This document shows, piece by piece, positions 9,082 through 17,945 of a stretch of 64,000 bases of DNA. Below the pieces are notes generated by a model. The model saw only the letters and a program-made list of their open reading frames with translations. It was not told where the DNA came from and made no database searches. The stretch's first letter is position 1; each line of letters opens with the position of its first letter. Origin of the DNA: Treponema sp. CETP13 (GTDB lineage: Bacteria; Spirochaetota; Spirochaetia; Treponematales; Treponemataceae); assembly GCA_001885315.1 (NCBI GenBank), contig MLPZ01000013.1:1-64000 (forward strand), read 5' to 3'. Both the position numbers and the translations under genes were made by a program.

Positions 9082-9639
9082 TTAAAACATCCTTGAATGA
9101 ATATGAGTTATTGCAGCAGCAAGGGCGTCTGCTGCATGATCTGGTTTTGGTATACTATTTAGTCCTAAAAGGAATTTTACTGATTTTTGTACAAGTTTTT
9201 TGTCTGCATTACTAGAACCACTTACAGCTTGTTTTATTTGATTTGGTGTATACTCTCCAAGGTTCATTCCCTTTTGAGAAACGCACAAAGTAACGACTCC
9301 TCTTGCCTCAGCGACGCCTAATGCACTACTAACGTTTTTTGCAAAATAAAGAGTTTCCATACTAGCTTCTGTTGGTTTAAATTCATTTATAACAGCACAA
9401 ATTTTGTTATAAATTATTAATAGCCTTTGTCCATGCAACTCTTTTGCTTTAGTTTCTATACATCCATAGCTTACCATCCGATAACGATTATTGTAATAAT
9501 CAATTATGCCAAAACCAGTAGAGGCTAGACCAGGGTCTATTCCAAGAACCCGGCGAATTTTTGACTTTTCTTTAACATCCTGATTTTTACAGTAATCATC
9601 GACTGTTGTTCCAGGAAGGGATGTAAATTTTTCTTTCAT
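9082..9639 (-). CDS. ruvC: Holliday junction resolvase RuvC
   Basis: Endonuclease that resolves Holliday junctions. Catalytic acidic residues are visible in RVLGIDPGLASTGFG (Asp), SMETLYFAKN (Glu) and PKPDHAADALAAA (two Asp). 185 residues; the first 28 or so precede the conserved core, so the true start could be internal, but no internal ATG exists before RVLGID. AAAGAAA precedes the ATG. A hairpin with a T-run ends only 11 bases upstream of this start. Confidence 0.95.
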   Translation of the reverse strand: MKEKFTSLPGTTVDDYCKNQDVKEKSKIRRVLGIDPGLASTGFGIIDYYNNRYRMVSYGCIETKAKELHGQRLLIIYNKICAVINEFKPTEASMETLYFAKNVSSALGVAEARGVVTLCVSQKGMNLGEYTPNQIKQAVSGSSNADKKLVQKSVKFLLGLNSIPKPDHAADALAAAITHIHSRMF

Positions 9640-9650
9640 AATATTTCTTT

Positions 9651-9695
9651 AAAAAAAAGCGTAAAAACTACATTTAAATAAATAAGTTTTTACGC
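9651..9695 (-). terminator. Intrinsic terminator between yebC and ruvC
   Basis: An 11-bp perfect stem (9659-9669 with 9685-9695; GCGTAAAAACT and its complement) with a 15-base loop is followed on the minus strand by eight T (9658-9651). It fits yebC termination. Since only 11 bases separate it from the ruvC ATG, it could also sit in the ruvC leader. Confidence 0.8.
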
Positions 9696-9759
9696 CTTGT
9701 GATGTATTTATGAATAAAAATAGCTTTCAAACTAATTATACTATAAAAAAATGAAAGTA

Positions 9760-10497
9760 TTAGCCCTCAAAATCATCTGCATAATTTGCGTTAGTGTAAA
9801 CGTTTTGAACATCTTCACACTCTTCTAATCGATCAACGAGTTTTTGAACTTTTGCTGAGGTTTCTTTGTCTAAATCTGTATATGTATCTGGAACCATGTC
9901 TACAGAAGCAGAAAGGGATTCAAATCCTTTTCCATTAAGTGCCTCAACAATATCATTAAAAGATGACGGATCAGTAGTAACAGTAATAATTCCATCTTCC
10001 GTAGCAATATCTTCTGCTCCTAATTCCAAAGCGATATCCATTAACTCATCTTCATCTACTTTTTCTGCATCATATTCAATTTGACCAAGTCTTTTAAACA
10101 TATAAGAAACAGAACCTGTAGCGCCCAGATTTCCACTTGATTTATTAAAAATATTACGAACATCAGCTGCTGCACGATTATTATTATCAGTTAGAACATC
10201 GACAAGAATAGCTACTCCGCCAGCTCCATATCCTTCATATGTCTTTTCTTCGTAATTTGCACCGCCAAGATCACCTGTCCCTTTTTTTATTGCACGGGTT
10301 ATATTGTCTTTAGGCATGTTTGCACCGCGTGCTTTTGTGATAGCGGTACGAAGACGTGGATTTGAATCAGGATCTCCTCCACCCATTCTTGCTGCAATTG
10401 AAATTTCTTTGATAAACTTTGTAAACATTTGACCGCGTTTTGCATCTGCAGCGCCTTTTGCATGTTTAATAGTTGCCCATTTACTATGTCCTGACAT
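9760..10497 (-). CDS. yebC: YebC/PmpR family translation/regulatory protein
   Basis: 245 residues, full length. The family start MSGHSKWATIKHAKGAADA is exact, followed by FTKFIKEI, NPRLRTAITKARGANMPKDNI and the GYGAGGVAILVD block. YebC-family proteins have been described as transcription regulators and, more recently, as ribosome-associated factors that help translation through proline stretches; which applies here is not visible. AAGGAG lies six bases before the ATG. A strong terminator follows. The gene is divergent from neuB and shares a 92-base intergenic region with it. Confidence 0.95.
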   Translation of the reverse strand: MSGHSKWATIKHAKGAADAKRGQMFTKFIKEISIAARMGGGDPDSNPRLRTAITKARGANMPKDNITRAIKKGTGDLGGANYEEKTYEGYGAGGVAILVDVLTDNNNRAAADVRNIFNKSSGNLGATGSVSYMFKRLGQIEYDAEKVDEDELMDIALELGAEDIATEDGIITVTTDPSSFNDIVEALNGKGFESLSASVDMVPDTYTDLDKETSAKVQKLVDRLEECEDVQNVYTNANYADDFEG

Positions 10498-10553
10498 CGG
10501 AACTCCTTATGTATGCCTTACATGGCATTATCTTTAATAATATTAAAATTAGG

Positions 10554-10582
10554 TTGAATTATAGTATCATAACCTATACAAT
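10554..10582 (+). promoter_or_regulatory. Promoter of the NeuB-like gene, predicted leaderless
   Basis: TTGAAT (10554-10559), 17 bases, TACAAT (10577-10582), then seven bases and ATG (10590). Transcription would start at or next to the A of the ATG. No Shine-Dalgarno is present. Confidence 0.6.
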
Positions 10583-10589
10583 AACGTCA

Positions 10590-11723
10590 ATGAGTATACA
10601 AAAACTACCTTATAATCATACTTTACTAGTTGCTGAAATCGGGACTTCTCATGGTGGTTCTATTGAAAAAGCTAAAAAATTAATTGATGTAGCTGCTACA
10701 GCAGGTGCTGACTGTATAAAATTTCAATGGGTATATGCAAATGAAATACTTCATCCAAATACAGGAACCGTTAAACTTCCTGGAGGAAACATACGATTAT
10801 ATGATCGTTTTAAAGAGCTTGAAGTAGAACCTTCTTTTTTTTCTAAGATGAAAGAATATGTCCATTTAAAAGGAAAACTTTTTAGTTGTTCTCCGTTTGG
10901 ATTAAAAAGTTTAAGAGAACTTTTTAGTCTAAAACCAGATTATATAAAAATTGCTTCCCCTGAATTAAATCATTATCCTTTATTAAAAGAATTAGTTCAC
11001 CTTGAACTAACCCTACCTCCATCTGAGCGCATACCAGTAATAATTTCCACAGGAGTTTCTGAACTTGCTGACATAAAAAACGCTGTAAAAATTCTTTCAC
11101 CTATTATTCAACCCAATACAGACTCATTAATACTTTTACATTGTATAACAAGTTATCCGGCTCCTGAATCTGAATATAATCTTGCAACCTTACAGACATT
11201 AACAGATATCTTTTCTTTACCGGTTGGGGTGAGTGATCATTCTTTAAATCCTACATTAATTCCTGTTTTAAGCATTGCTTGCGGATCTTGTACAATCGAA
11301 AAGCATATAACTCTTAATAATGATGATAGTGGATTAGATGATCCTGTTGCCCTCAACCCTAAAGATTTTACAAAAATGGTAAAAGCCGTTCGGCGAGCCT
11401 CCAATCTGGATATGGAAGGACTATACTCAGATTGCTTTTATGAATTCGGTGAAGAAACTGTAGAAAAAATTATTGGTGATGGAATAAAACATTTAGCTAT
11501 TTCTGAGAAATCTAATTATGGCCGCACAAATCGTTCTATACATGTTATGCATGATATGAAGGCAGGTGATATTATCAAAGAAAATGATATAGCTGTTTTA
11601 CGTACTGAAAAAAAACTTATGCCTGGTATGAGTCCTATTTATTATGAGCAACTTTTTGGGAAAAAACTATTACACTCTGTTGCATCTGGTCAAGGTCTTC
11701 TAGAAAAAGATGTCATTTTCTAA
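10590..11723 (+). CDS. NeuB/SpsE-type N-acetylneuraminate (nonulosonate) synthase
   Basis: 377 residues from the ATG of MSIQKL; a longer frame from 10473 is open but would run antisense through the start of yebC and across the promoter. The TIM-barrel synthase domain shows LVAEIGTSHGGS, CIKFQW, LFSCSPFG, YIKIASPEL, PVIISTGVS, HCITSYPAP, VGVSDHSL and CTIEKHITL. The C-terminal 60-70 residues (RSIHVMHDMKAGDIIKENDI to GKKLLHSV) form the SAF/antifreeze-like domain. The enzyme condenses phosphoenolpyruvate with a hexosamine derivative to make a sialic-, legionaminic- or pseudaminic-acid-type sugar; the precise substrate is not readable. No other nonulosonate genes are adjacent. Confidence 0.88.
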   Translation: MSIQKLPYNHTLLVAEIGTSHGGSIEKAKKLIDVAATAGADCIKFQWVYANEILHPNTGTVKLPGGNIRLYDRFKELEVEPSFFSKMKEYVHLKGKLFSCSPFGLKSLRELFSLKPDYIKIASPELNHYPLLKELVHLELTLPPSERIPVIISTGVSELADIKNAVKILSPIIQPNTDSLILLHCITSYPAPESEYNLATLQTLTDIFSLPVGVSDHSLNPTLIPVLSIACGSCTIEKHITLNNDDSGLDDPVALNPKDFTKMVKAVRRASNLDMEGLYSDCFYEFGEETVEKIIGDGIKHLAISEKSNYGRTNRSIHVMHDMKAGDIIKENDIAVLRTEKKLMPGMSPIYYEQLFGKKLLHSVASGQGLLEKDVIF

Positions 11724-11743
11724 ATAAAACAATCAAATAATAG

Positions 11744-11762
11744 GTCATAAAATGACTTTTAT
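11744..11762 (+). terminator. Weak hairpin after the NeuB-like gene
   Basis: GTCAT/ATGAC with a three-base loop followed by TTTTATT lies between two convergent genes. The stem is short, so this is a tentative terminator. Confidence 0.3.
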
Positions 11763-12583
11763 TCCAATGTATTAAAAATATAACGACAAAATGTAGATAT
11801 ACGATTTACAAATGAGACTTCAGCTTTTGATCCAAGAACAGGAACTTTAGGAGCAAGAACTCCACCGGTGCCATATAGTATCCAATTATCATTATATTCA
11901 AACGCATATACAGTACAAAGCATGTTTTGTGGTTTTACTACAGGTACACCAATAATACGTAAATTTTTTTGATTTTGTAAAGTAAACTCAAGAGAGTCTT
12001 TATTTTGAATAATAACCAAATCAGCATTAAATTTTCCAAATGGATCCATTTTTAGGTTAATAGTTACTGTTTGTACATTATTACTTTTACTTTTTTTTAC
12101 CACATGAGCATCAGAAAAAAGATCCTCCCATCTTTTTTTGCTTTCTGAATAATATGGAATACCATTATAATTTTCTATTTCTAAAAAAGATCCATTTAAT
12201 GTAGATATTAAATTCTCATGATTTTTTTTTGGAATAATTTTTATTATTTCCATCAAATAGCTTGGATTTAGTGTTTTTACAGATTTAAGAGTCTTTTCAG
12301 CTTCTTTTGTTATTGGTTTTAAGCTTAGTAATTCTGCAGATTCAAGTCGAATCATTACCTCTTTTCCATCTTTTAGTTTTATAATGTTTTCTTCTGATAA
12401 GTTATTATTAAAAAGATCTCTAAAATTATTTTCTGAAAATACTTTATTGCTTGTTTGTTCAGAAAATATTGAACACATAAAAAATGTAAGGAAAAAACAA
12501 AATGATATAATTTTTTTTAGTTTAAATAGAATGTTGACCGGTTGTACAATTTTTGTTTGTAATGTATTTGATTTTTGTAACAT
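11759..12583 (-). CDS. Exported protein of unknown function, downstream of coaX
   Basis: 274 residues. A long basic N-terminus precedes a hydrophobic core (about residues 24-42, ending CSIFSEQ), a signal peptide or anchor. The rest is mostly beta-type sequence with no cysteine pattern; SFVNRISTFCRYIFNTLE closes the protein. GGGGAG is well placed before the ATG. It starts 18 bases after coaX, so they form an operon, but nothing in the sequence points to pantothenate metabolism. I do not recognise the family; envelope location is the only inference offered. Confidence 0.7.
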   Translation of the reverse strand: MLQKSNTLQTKIVQPVNILFKLKKIISFCFFLTFFMCSIFSEQTSNKVFSENNFRDLFNNNLSEENIIKLKDGKEVMIRLESAELLSLKPITKEAEKTLKSVKTLNPSYLMEIIKIIPKKNHENLISTLNGSFLEIENYNGIPYYSESKKRWEDLFSDAHVVKKSKSNNVQTVTINLKMDPFGKFNADLVIIQNKDSLEFTLQNQKNLRIIGVPVVKPQNMLCTVYAFEYNDNWILYGTGGVLAPKVPVLGSKAEVSFVNRISTFCRYIFNTLE

Positions 12584-12601
12584 TTTTAGAAGCTCCCCTT
12601 T

Positions 12602-13405
12602 TTATAAGTTTTTGCCATATAAAATGCACGCAATACGATAAAGACCTTTTAATGTCAGGTTTTTATCAACATCATCTATGCAAACAGTAATAGGTTTTAA
12701 AACGCTGTTGAGACCTCCAGTAGCTATTACTTTTATATTTTTTTCTACACAGTTAGTCTTTTTAACTAAATCAGATTTCATACGCTTAATAAGTGATTCA
12801 ACAAGTCCCTTATACCCAAGAATGATTCCTGCCTGAATTGACTGAATTGTATTTGTACCAAGACTGTCCACTGGTGCTTCTAGTGGGACAGACGGCAATT
12901 GTGCTGTATTTGTAAAGAGTGAATTAATTGCTGTTTTTATCCCTGGAGCAATAGCAACTCCTTGAATTTTGCCATTTCCATCTATAACAGTAAAAGTCAA
13001 AGCTGTACCAAAATCAGCTATAATAAGTGGTTGTTGAAATTGTGACCAAGCTTCTACAGCATTACATACAAGATCTGAACCTATTTCATGCATTGCAGAA
13101 GAAGGAATTTTTATTGGTAATTTATCATAAATTGCAGGACCAACTATATATGGTTTATGTCCACAAATTCCTTCAAGTAAATGTATAAAGGGTCCATACA
13201 ATAAAGGAACAACTGAACTCAAGATAGAAGAATCTATACTGGATACTGTAACTCCAGTGTCTCTAAATAAAGATCTTAAAATCGAGGTATATTCATCTGC
13301 TGTTCTATCTGGATTTGAATGAATTCGCCATTCTTTAACTATTTCTCCTTTATGAAAAAGGGCTACAACTATATTTGTATTTCCTATATCTACAGCTAAT
13401 AACAT
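12602..13405 (-). CDS. coaX: Type III pantothenate kinase
   Basis: 267 residues. Catalyses the first step of coenzyme A synthesis, phosphorylating pantothenate. Typical ASKHA-fold motifs: LLAVDIGNTNIVVALF with the DIGNTN phosphate loop at 5-10, LIIADFGTALTFTVID (the second phosphate/metal segment), the GVAIAPGI segment and GLVESLI. AAGGAA precedes the ATG. Divergent from hisS; the two promoters overlap in the short intergenic region. Confidence 0.95.
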   Translation of the reverse strand: MLLAVDIGNTNIVVALFHKGEIVKEWRIHSNPDRTADEYTSILRSLFRDTGVTVSSIDSSILSSVVPLLYGPFIHLLEGICGHKPYIVGPAIYDKLPIKIPSSAMHEIGSDLVCNAVEAWSQFQQPLIIADFGTALTFTVIDGNGKIQGVAIAPGIKTAINSLFTNTAQLPSVPLEAPVDSLGTNTIQSIQAGIILGYKGLVESLIKRMKSDLVKKTNCVEKNIKVIATGGLNSVLKPITVCIDDVDKNLTLKGLYRIACILYGKNL

Positions 13406-13422
13406 TTCAGATTCCTTTTAGG

Positions 13423-13451
13423 TTGAAATTTAGTAAAGTTAACGGTATTAT
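13423..13451 (+). promoter_or_regulatory. hisS promoter, predicted leaderless
   Basis: TTGAAA (13423-13428), 17 bases, TATTAT (13446-13451), seven bases, ATG at 13459. No ribosome-binding site is present. Confidence 0.65.
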
Positions 13452-13476
13452 AGCTTCTATGGCTACTTTAATACAA
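13447..13476 (-). promoter_or_regulatory. coaX promoter overlapping the hisS start
   Basis: On the minus strand TTGTAT (13476-13471), 18 bases, TATAAT (13452-13447). It overlaps the hisS -10 box and start codon, so the two divergent promoters probably compete for polymerase. Confidence 0.5.
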
Positions 13477-14805
13477 CCCAGAGTCTTAAAAGGCTTTAGA
13501 GATTTTATGCCGGATGCAGAAATCCGCAGATCTATTCTTATTCAAAAATTGACAAATGCATTCAGATCTTATGGATTTGTCCCGATTGATACTCCTGTTT
13601 TGGAGTATTCTGAAATCTTATTACGCAAAAGTAATGGAGAAACTGAAAAACAAGTTTTTAGGTTTCAAGACAATGGTAAACGTGATGTTGCACTCCGTTT
13701 TGATTTAACAGTTCCATTTGCTCGCTTTGTTGCTGAGCATAAAGACGCATTGTATTTTCCCTTTAAACGATACCATATATCAAAAGTTTGGAGAGGTGAA
13801 AAACCACAAGCAGGACGTTATAGAGAATTTGTTCAGTGCGATTTTGATACCGTTGGACCTGATACAGCAGCTGCTGATTTTGAAATTCTGTCTCTTATGA
13901 AACATGCTCTTTCAGCTATTGGTGTAAATGATGTAACGATAAAAATGAGCCATCGTGGAGTTTTTAATGCTTTTTTGACAAAACTTCAATTAACAGATAA
14001 AAGTGAGGATATCTTACGAATTGTAGATAAACTTGCAAAAATTGGAGAAAAAGAAGTAAAAGATCAACTCAACTTGATTACTCAGAGTGAAGAGAAATCT
14101 TCACAAATTTTAACCTACATTGCTGGTAGTAATTCTTTTGAATCAACGCTTGATTTAATGGCTAATATGGCAGGAGCAGAATATGATAGTGAAAATCAGC
14201 CTGCAAACGAAGCTGCAATAGCTGTTCAGCGTTTACAAGAGATTCGGGATATGATGATTGCTTCTGGTATAGCTGATAGTTATATACTTGATCCTTCTAT
14301 TACTCGTGGATTGGATTACTATACTGGTGTCGTATATGAGACTTTCTTAAATCAATTACCATCTATAGGATCAGTCTGTTCCGGAGGAAGATATGATAAC
14401 CTTGCGGGACTGTATATGAAAGAAAAGATCCCTGGAGTTGGGTCTAGTATTGGATTAGACCGCCTAATTGCAGGACTTGAACAACTAGGTCTCGCTAAAA
14501 CAAAAGGTAGTTTTTTAGATGTCGAAATATATAATTTAAACAAAAAATTAGCGGCACATTATCAAGGTATTGCTTCTAAATTACGCACAAAAGGTATAAA
14601 TGTAGAAGTTTTTACAGATAATAAAAACATGAAACAACAATTTAAATTAACAACTGCTAAAAGTGTTCCTTGGGGTATTCTTATTGAATTTGCAGATTCA
14701 GAAAAAAATGTAATGACCTTACGCAACTTACAAACTCGAGAACAGTTTGAATCTATTACTATAGAAGAGGTTGCTAAAATTATTCTTGATGCTAAAAAAG
14801 GTTAA
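13459..14805 (+). CDS. hisS: Histidyl-tRNA synthetase
   Basis: Class II aminoacyl-tRNA synthetase, 448 residues from the ATG of MATLIQPRVLKGFRDF. A longer frame starting at 13375 is rejected because it lacks family similarity and contains the promoter. Motif 1 (GFVPIDTPVLEY), motif 2 (YHISKVWRGEKPQAGRYREF) and the histidine-specific GLDYYTGVVYE are present, then SGGRYDNLAG and GSSIGLDRLI (motif 3), and a C-terminal anticodon-binding domain. A bidirectional terminator follows. Confidence 0.96.
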   Translation: MATLIQPRVLKGFRDFMPDAEIRRSILIQKLTNAFRSYGFVPIDTPVLEYSEILLRKSNGETEKQVFRFQDNGKRDVALRFDLTVPFARFVAEHKDALYFPFKRYHISKVWRGEKPQAGRYREFVQCDFDTVGPDTAAADFEILSLMKHALSAIGVNDVTIKMSHRGVFNAFLTKLQLTDKSEDILRIVDKLAKIGEKEVKDQLNLITQSEEKSSQILTYIAGSNSFESTLDLMANMAGAEYDSENQPANEAAIAVQRLQEIRDMMIASGIADSYILDPSITRGLDYYTGVVYETFLNQLPSIGSVCSGGRYDNLAGLYMKEKIPGVGSSIGLDRLIAGLEQLGLAKTKGSFLDVEIYNLNKKLAAHYQGIASKLRTKGINVEVFTDNKNMKQQFKLTTAKSVPWGILIEFADSEKNVMTLRNLQTREQFESITIEEVAKIILDAKKG

Positions 14806-14834
14806 TTAGGATAAAAAGACATAAAAATTATTAT

Positions 14835-14882
14835 TAAAAAGTGCATCACATTAGTATGCAAAAAAATGTGATGCACTTTTTA
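14835..14882. terminator. Bidirectional intrinsic terminator
   Basis: An 18-bp perfect stem (14835-14852 with 14865-14882), GC-rich centre GTGCATCACATT, 12-base loop, A/T runs at both bases. It serves hisS (plus) and the convergent lipoprotein gene (minus). Confidence 0.9.
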
Positions 14883-14903
14883 TTTTAATAAAACAAGTAA
14901 GTT

Positions 14904-15278
14904 TTATTTATTTTTTAAATTCTTTGCTGCATATTCAGCTTGTAGCTTATTATCAAAAATTATTATAGAAGAAGAAGACAACCACCCTTTATCAAATAAG
15001 TACCAATTTTCATTATCTTTAGTTATATGGTGTCCTTCGATGCAATAAACATCTCCAAGTCTTCCTGGGGCTTCAATTCTTGCATTCTCACTATAAGAAC
15101 TTCGAAAAGCTGCATATGCTGTATTTATTACAACCCATTTTTTTGAAATAGCTAAATTTGAGCTCGACGAAAGATCTATAGAAAGATTTTTATCTGTATT
15201 TTTGTTACAAGCTGTAAATATATTAAAAAATAAAAGAACATTTAATAAAACAATAATTAAAATTCGATTAATTTTCAC
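14904..15278 (-). CDS. Small lipoprotein with SH3-like domain
   Basis: 124 residues. A hydrophobic leader ends in a lipobox (NIFTAC), so Cys24 should be lipidated. The mature part (WVVINTAYAAFRSSYS, GDVYCIEG, WYLFDKGWLSSSSIIIF) resembles a bacterial SH3b fold, with the typical W-x-x-x-x-x-GW-x ending. Such domains usually bind peptidoglycan or peptides. It overlaps the end of the Nudix gene by 11 bases, so expression is coupled, although a functional link is not obvious. Confidence 0.7.
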   Translation of the reverse strand: MKINRILIIVLLNVLLFFNIFTACNKNTDKNLSIDLSSSSNLAISKKWVVINTAYAAFRSSYSENARIEAPGRLGDVYCIEGHHITKDNENWYLFDKGWLSSSSIIIFDNKLQAEYAAKNLKNK

Positions 15279-15660
15279 AAGCTTTTTTTACCTCATCAAA
15301 AATAAGTAAATCTGAATCAACGAAGTTTGTTTTGTCTATTTCTGAAAATTGTACCCATTTTGTTTCTGTATGTTCGCAAAGTTCAAAGTTATCGATTCGA
15401 GATAAAGTAACAAAAAAAGCATGTAGTTCTCTCTCTTCATTATGGTGTTGGAATTTCGCCACGGTTATTTCTTTTCCGACAACAATATCAACACCAAGCT
15501 CTTCTTTAAATTCTCTTAATAAAGCTTGTTCATAATTTTCACCATCTTCTACTTTTCCACCTGGGAATTCCCAACGGCCACCCATATCACCTTTTATAAT
15601 GCGTCTGCCTATAAGTACTTTTCCCTCTACAAATGCTATTCCTGCTATCGAGTATTTCAT
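15268..15660 (-). CDS. mutT: MutT-type Nudix hydrolase
   Basis: 130 residues. A complete Nudix box, G-x5-E-x7-REUxEExGU, reads GGKVEDGENYEQALLREFKE then ELG (about 34-56). The start YSIAGIAFVEGKVLIGRR and the WEFPGGK segment match 8-oxo-dGTP/8-oxo-GTP pyrophosphatases that clean the nucleotide pool; other Nudix substrates cannot be excluded. It precedes the lipoprotein gene with an 11-base overlap. Confidence 0.88.
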   Translation of the reverse strand: MKYSIAGIAFVEGKVLIGRRIIKGDMGGRWEFPGGKVEDGENYEQALLREFKEELGVDIVVGKEITVAKFQHHNEERELHAFFVTLSRIDNFELCEHTETKWVQFSEIDKTNFVDSDLLIFDEVKKACEN

Positions 15661-15713
15661 AAATTAACCTTATGTTTGTTTATTAGTTTTATTGTTATTA
15701 ATAGTACGTAATT

Positions 15714-16130
15714 TTAAAGAAACAATATTTTTGGAACAAAAAAATGTATAATTGCTATGGCTAAACAACCATACCCAATATATTTTTTACTTGATGCATA
15801 TAATTTATCAAGAAATTCTATTTTTTTTGTTTCATCTGGAATGTCTGTATCAGAAGTTTTGGTGTAATTTTCATAGAGAAACAAAACACCGCCAACAATA
15901 CCTGCTACTGCAGGTAATAAATCACCAACAAAAACAACATCATAAGAACTAAGTAGTTTTAATATCCCAACAAGTACAGTAATAATACCCAAACTTATTT
16001 GAAATGATTTTTTGCCTAAAAAAGAAAAACTACTAGGAAGGTCTGTTTCGTTAGTTAATTTTAGATCAAAACTAAAATAACAGCCAATAAATGCATTTAA
16101 AACCACAGATAACAAGTAAATTTGTACCAT
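15714..16130 (-). CDS. Small multi-pass membrane protein, unknown function
   Basis: 138 residues with four hydrophobic segments: about 1-18, 45-62 (SLGIITVLVGILKLL), 68-87 (GDLLPAVAGIVGGVLFLY) and 118-136. A short polar cytoplasmic or periplasmic linker (KTSDTDIPDETKK) separates the last two. GGGAGCG precedes the ATG. It is the last gene of a three-gene unit with the two genes upstream. I do not recognise the family. Confidence 0.7.
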   Translation of the reverse strand: MVQIYLLSVVLNAFIGCYFSFDLKLTNETDLPSSFSFLGKKSFQISLGIITVLVGILKLLSSYDVVFVGDLLPAVAGIVGGVLFLYENYTKTSDTDIPDETKKIEFLDKLYASSKKYIGYGCLAIAIIHFFVPKILFL

Positions 16131-16139
16131 AATCGCTCC

Positions 16140-16691
16140 CTATTTTTGTTGAACTTCTGAAAATAATTTTACATTTGACTGAAGTCCAGTAAGCTCTATT
16201 TCTACTTTAATTATATCATAATTTGTAGTCGTTGTCCTATAAAAAGCTTCTTTTCCACTATAAAAACCGATGATGGTTTGTTCGCTAATAAGAGATTCTT
16301 CTTCTCCATAATATTTTATTAAAATATGTATTTCATTTTCATTTTTATTATCAGAAATCTTTTTATATGCAATTTCGGATATTTCAGAAGCTTTAATACT
16401 TACATAAACCGTATCTTCAAAAGAAAAAGCAGATAAAGTAATAGGAACACCAGAAAGAGATGCTTTTTTATTTTGATTAAAAAAGACTATAGTCACAACA
16501 CAACAAGCAAAAATGATCCCCAAGGTAATAAGTAACATCCGAGACAATTTTGTATGTACAAAAGATTCAAAAAAACCTTTTGGAGGAGTAGGAAAAGATC
16601 CATCATACCAGTTTTTTACAATAGGAGGAGCTTTTTCTAATCTCTCTTCTCGTTTATAATGAAAATCTAAATCATCTTCTGTTTCTTTCAT
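16140..16691 (-). CDS. Single-pass membrane protein, unknown function
   Basis: 183 residues. An acidic/basic N-terminus of about 50 residues (cytoplasmic by the positive-inside rule) precedes one transmembrane segment (about 52-71, LLITLGIIFACCVVTIVFF), then about 110 residues of beta-rich extracytoplasmic sequence. It sits nine bases upstream of the four-helix membrane protein gene and nine bases after the lipoprotein gene, so the three probably form one unit. Function is unknown. Confidence 0.7.
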   Translation of the reverse strand: MKETEDDLDFHYKREERLEKAPPIVKNWYDGSFPTPPKGFFESFVHTKLSRMLLITLGIIFACCVVTIVFFNQNKKASLSGVPITLSAFSFEDTVYVSIKASEISEIAYKKISDNKNENEIHILIKYYGEEESLISEQTIIGFYSGKEAFYRTTTTNYDIIKVEIELTGLQSNVKLFSEVQQK

Positions 16692-16700
16692 ATTTGTCTT

Positions 16701-17936
16701 CTATTGCAAAAAGGATTTAATGATAGAATCAGTTCTCCACCAACAAACCTTTGCCTCTTCTTTTTTTACAATAAGTGCTGAAATTATACCATCATGAGAA
16801 AGAGAAAATGATTGATACAACGTATCTTCTGGATTTATATCAAGATGTCGAGATAATATTTTTTGTCCATTAGGTTGAACTAGAAGAACAGAATATCCAG
16901 TAGCGTCACCTATAGTAAAGAAAAACCACCCCGAATCAGTCACTCCTAAAAAATCGTAGGCCAGTTTGTGTACGGTTTTTGTATAACCTTCTGTTTCTAC
17001 ATCTTCATAAGGAGGAATAATTAAAGGTTCCTCAAAAACTCCTGTCACAACATTTAAAGGATATAATGATGTTTGTTTAAGAAGGATTCCTGCTTGAACT
17101 CTAGACGATTCATCTTGTTCTGAGACTTGATAATCAATTTTTAAATATAATTTTTCCTCTGTATAATCAGGCACAATTTTTGATAAAAAAATATATTGGT
17201 CAACATTATGTTCTGTTTTAATTTTGGGTAATTTTGTTTGTTCAATTGGAATCTTATATTTTAAAAAACCATCAGTCGTATACCAAAAAACAGAAAATCC
17301 ACTAGCAGTACGACATACAACAACTAGCTCATTATTTTGGGTTGTATATATATTTTCGATAAAGGGAAACGGAGTTCCTCCAGGGCCTTCCTGCCCAAGA
17401 TACCCAATAAAAGTACCGTCAGCTTTGAATCGTAAAACAACTTGTCGTAAAAAAGAATTATCTTCTTCTTTATATCGCTCGGATGGTAAATAATCAACGA
17501 CATAAATCTTTTTATTATTATCTGCTGTTATTGCTCCAAAATTAATAAAGGGATATTCAATTGCTTTTTGGGTAATTATTTCTGTATTATCTGTTTCATT
17601 TAAAAGCGTTGTAGAACTTTTTTGAACAAAAGATGGTGTAGGATTGTAATCTTTATTATAAATAATTTGAACTAAATCACCATAGGAAGTAAATAACATA
17701 ATTTTTTTTGCTTCTGAATTTTCAATATAAAACATACCGTCTTCCATGCAAATAGGTGCTTGAATATTTCCTGCAGTATTTATATTAAACATTCGTAGTT
17801 CATTTTCAAACATACCATATTCTAAGGTAAAAAGATTTTGCTCTTGTAAGCTCACCATCTTATTATTACGATTACAACTAGAAAATAATAAGATAATAGG
17901 TAGTAAAATAAAAACGAAAATGTTTTTTTGACACAT
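16701..17936 (-). CDS. Lipoprotein with beta-propeller-like repeats
   Basis: 411 residues. Lipobox LFSSC (Cys21) after a hydrophobic leader marks a lipoprotein. The mature protein has repeated strand-turn elements (GDLVQIIYNKD, KKIYVVDYLPSERY, DGTFIGYLGQEGPGG, NELVVVCRT, DGFLKYKIPI) of the kind seen in NHL/six-bladed propellers, normally ligand- or protein-binding. It begins the unit that also contains the two membrane proteins downstream. Its promoter overlaps that of secA on the other strand and predicts a 2-3 base leader. Confidence 0.7.
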   Translation of the reverse strand: MCQKNIFVFILLPIILLFSSCNRNNKMVSLQEQNLFTLEYGMFENELRMFNINTAGNIQAPICMEDGMFYIENSEAKKIMLFTSYGDLVQIIYNKDYNPTPSFVQKSSTTLLNETDNTEIITQKAIEYPFINFGAITADNNKKIYVVDYLPSERYKEEDNSFLRQVVLRFKADGTFIGYLGQEGPGGTPFPFIENIYTTQNNELVVVCRTASGFSVFWYTTDGFLKYKIPIEQTKLPKIKTEHNVDQYIFLSKIVPDYTEEKLYLKIDYQVSEQDESSRVQAGILLKQTSLYPLNVVTGVFEEPLIIPPYEDVETEGYTKTVHKLAYDFLGVTDSGWFFFTIGDATGYSVLLVQPNGQKILSRHLDINPEDTLYQSFSLSHDGIISALIVKKEEAKVCWWRTDSIIKSFLQ

Positions 17937-17945
17937 AATAAATGA

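Noticed and set aside
10473-10589. Upstream extension of the NeuB-like frame
   Set aside because: It runs antisense over the start of yebC and contains the promoter; family similarity starts after the ATG at 10590.
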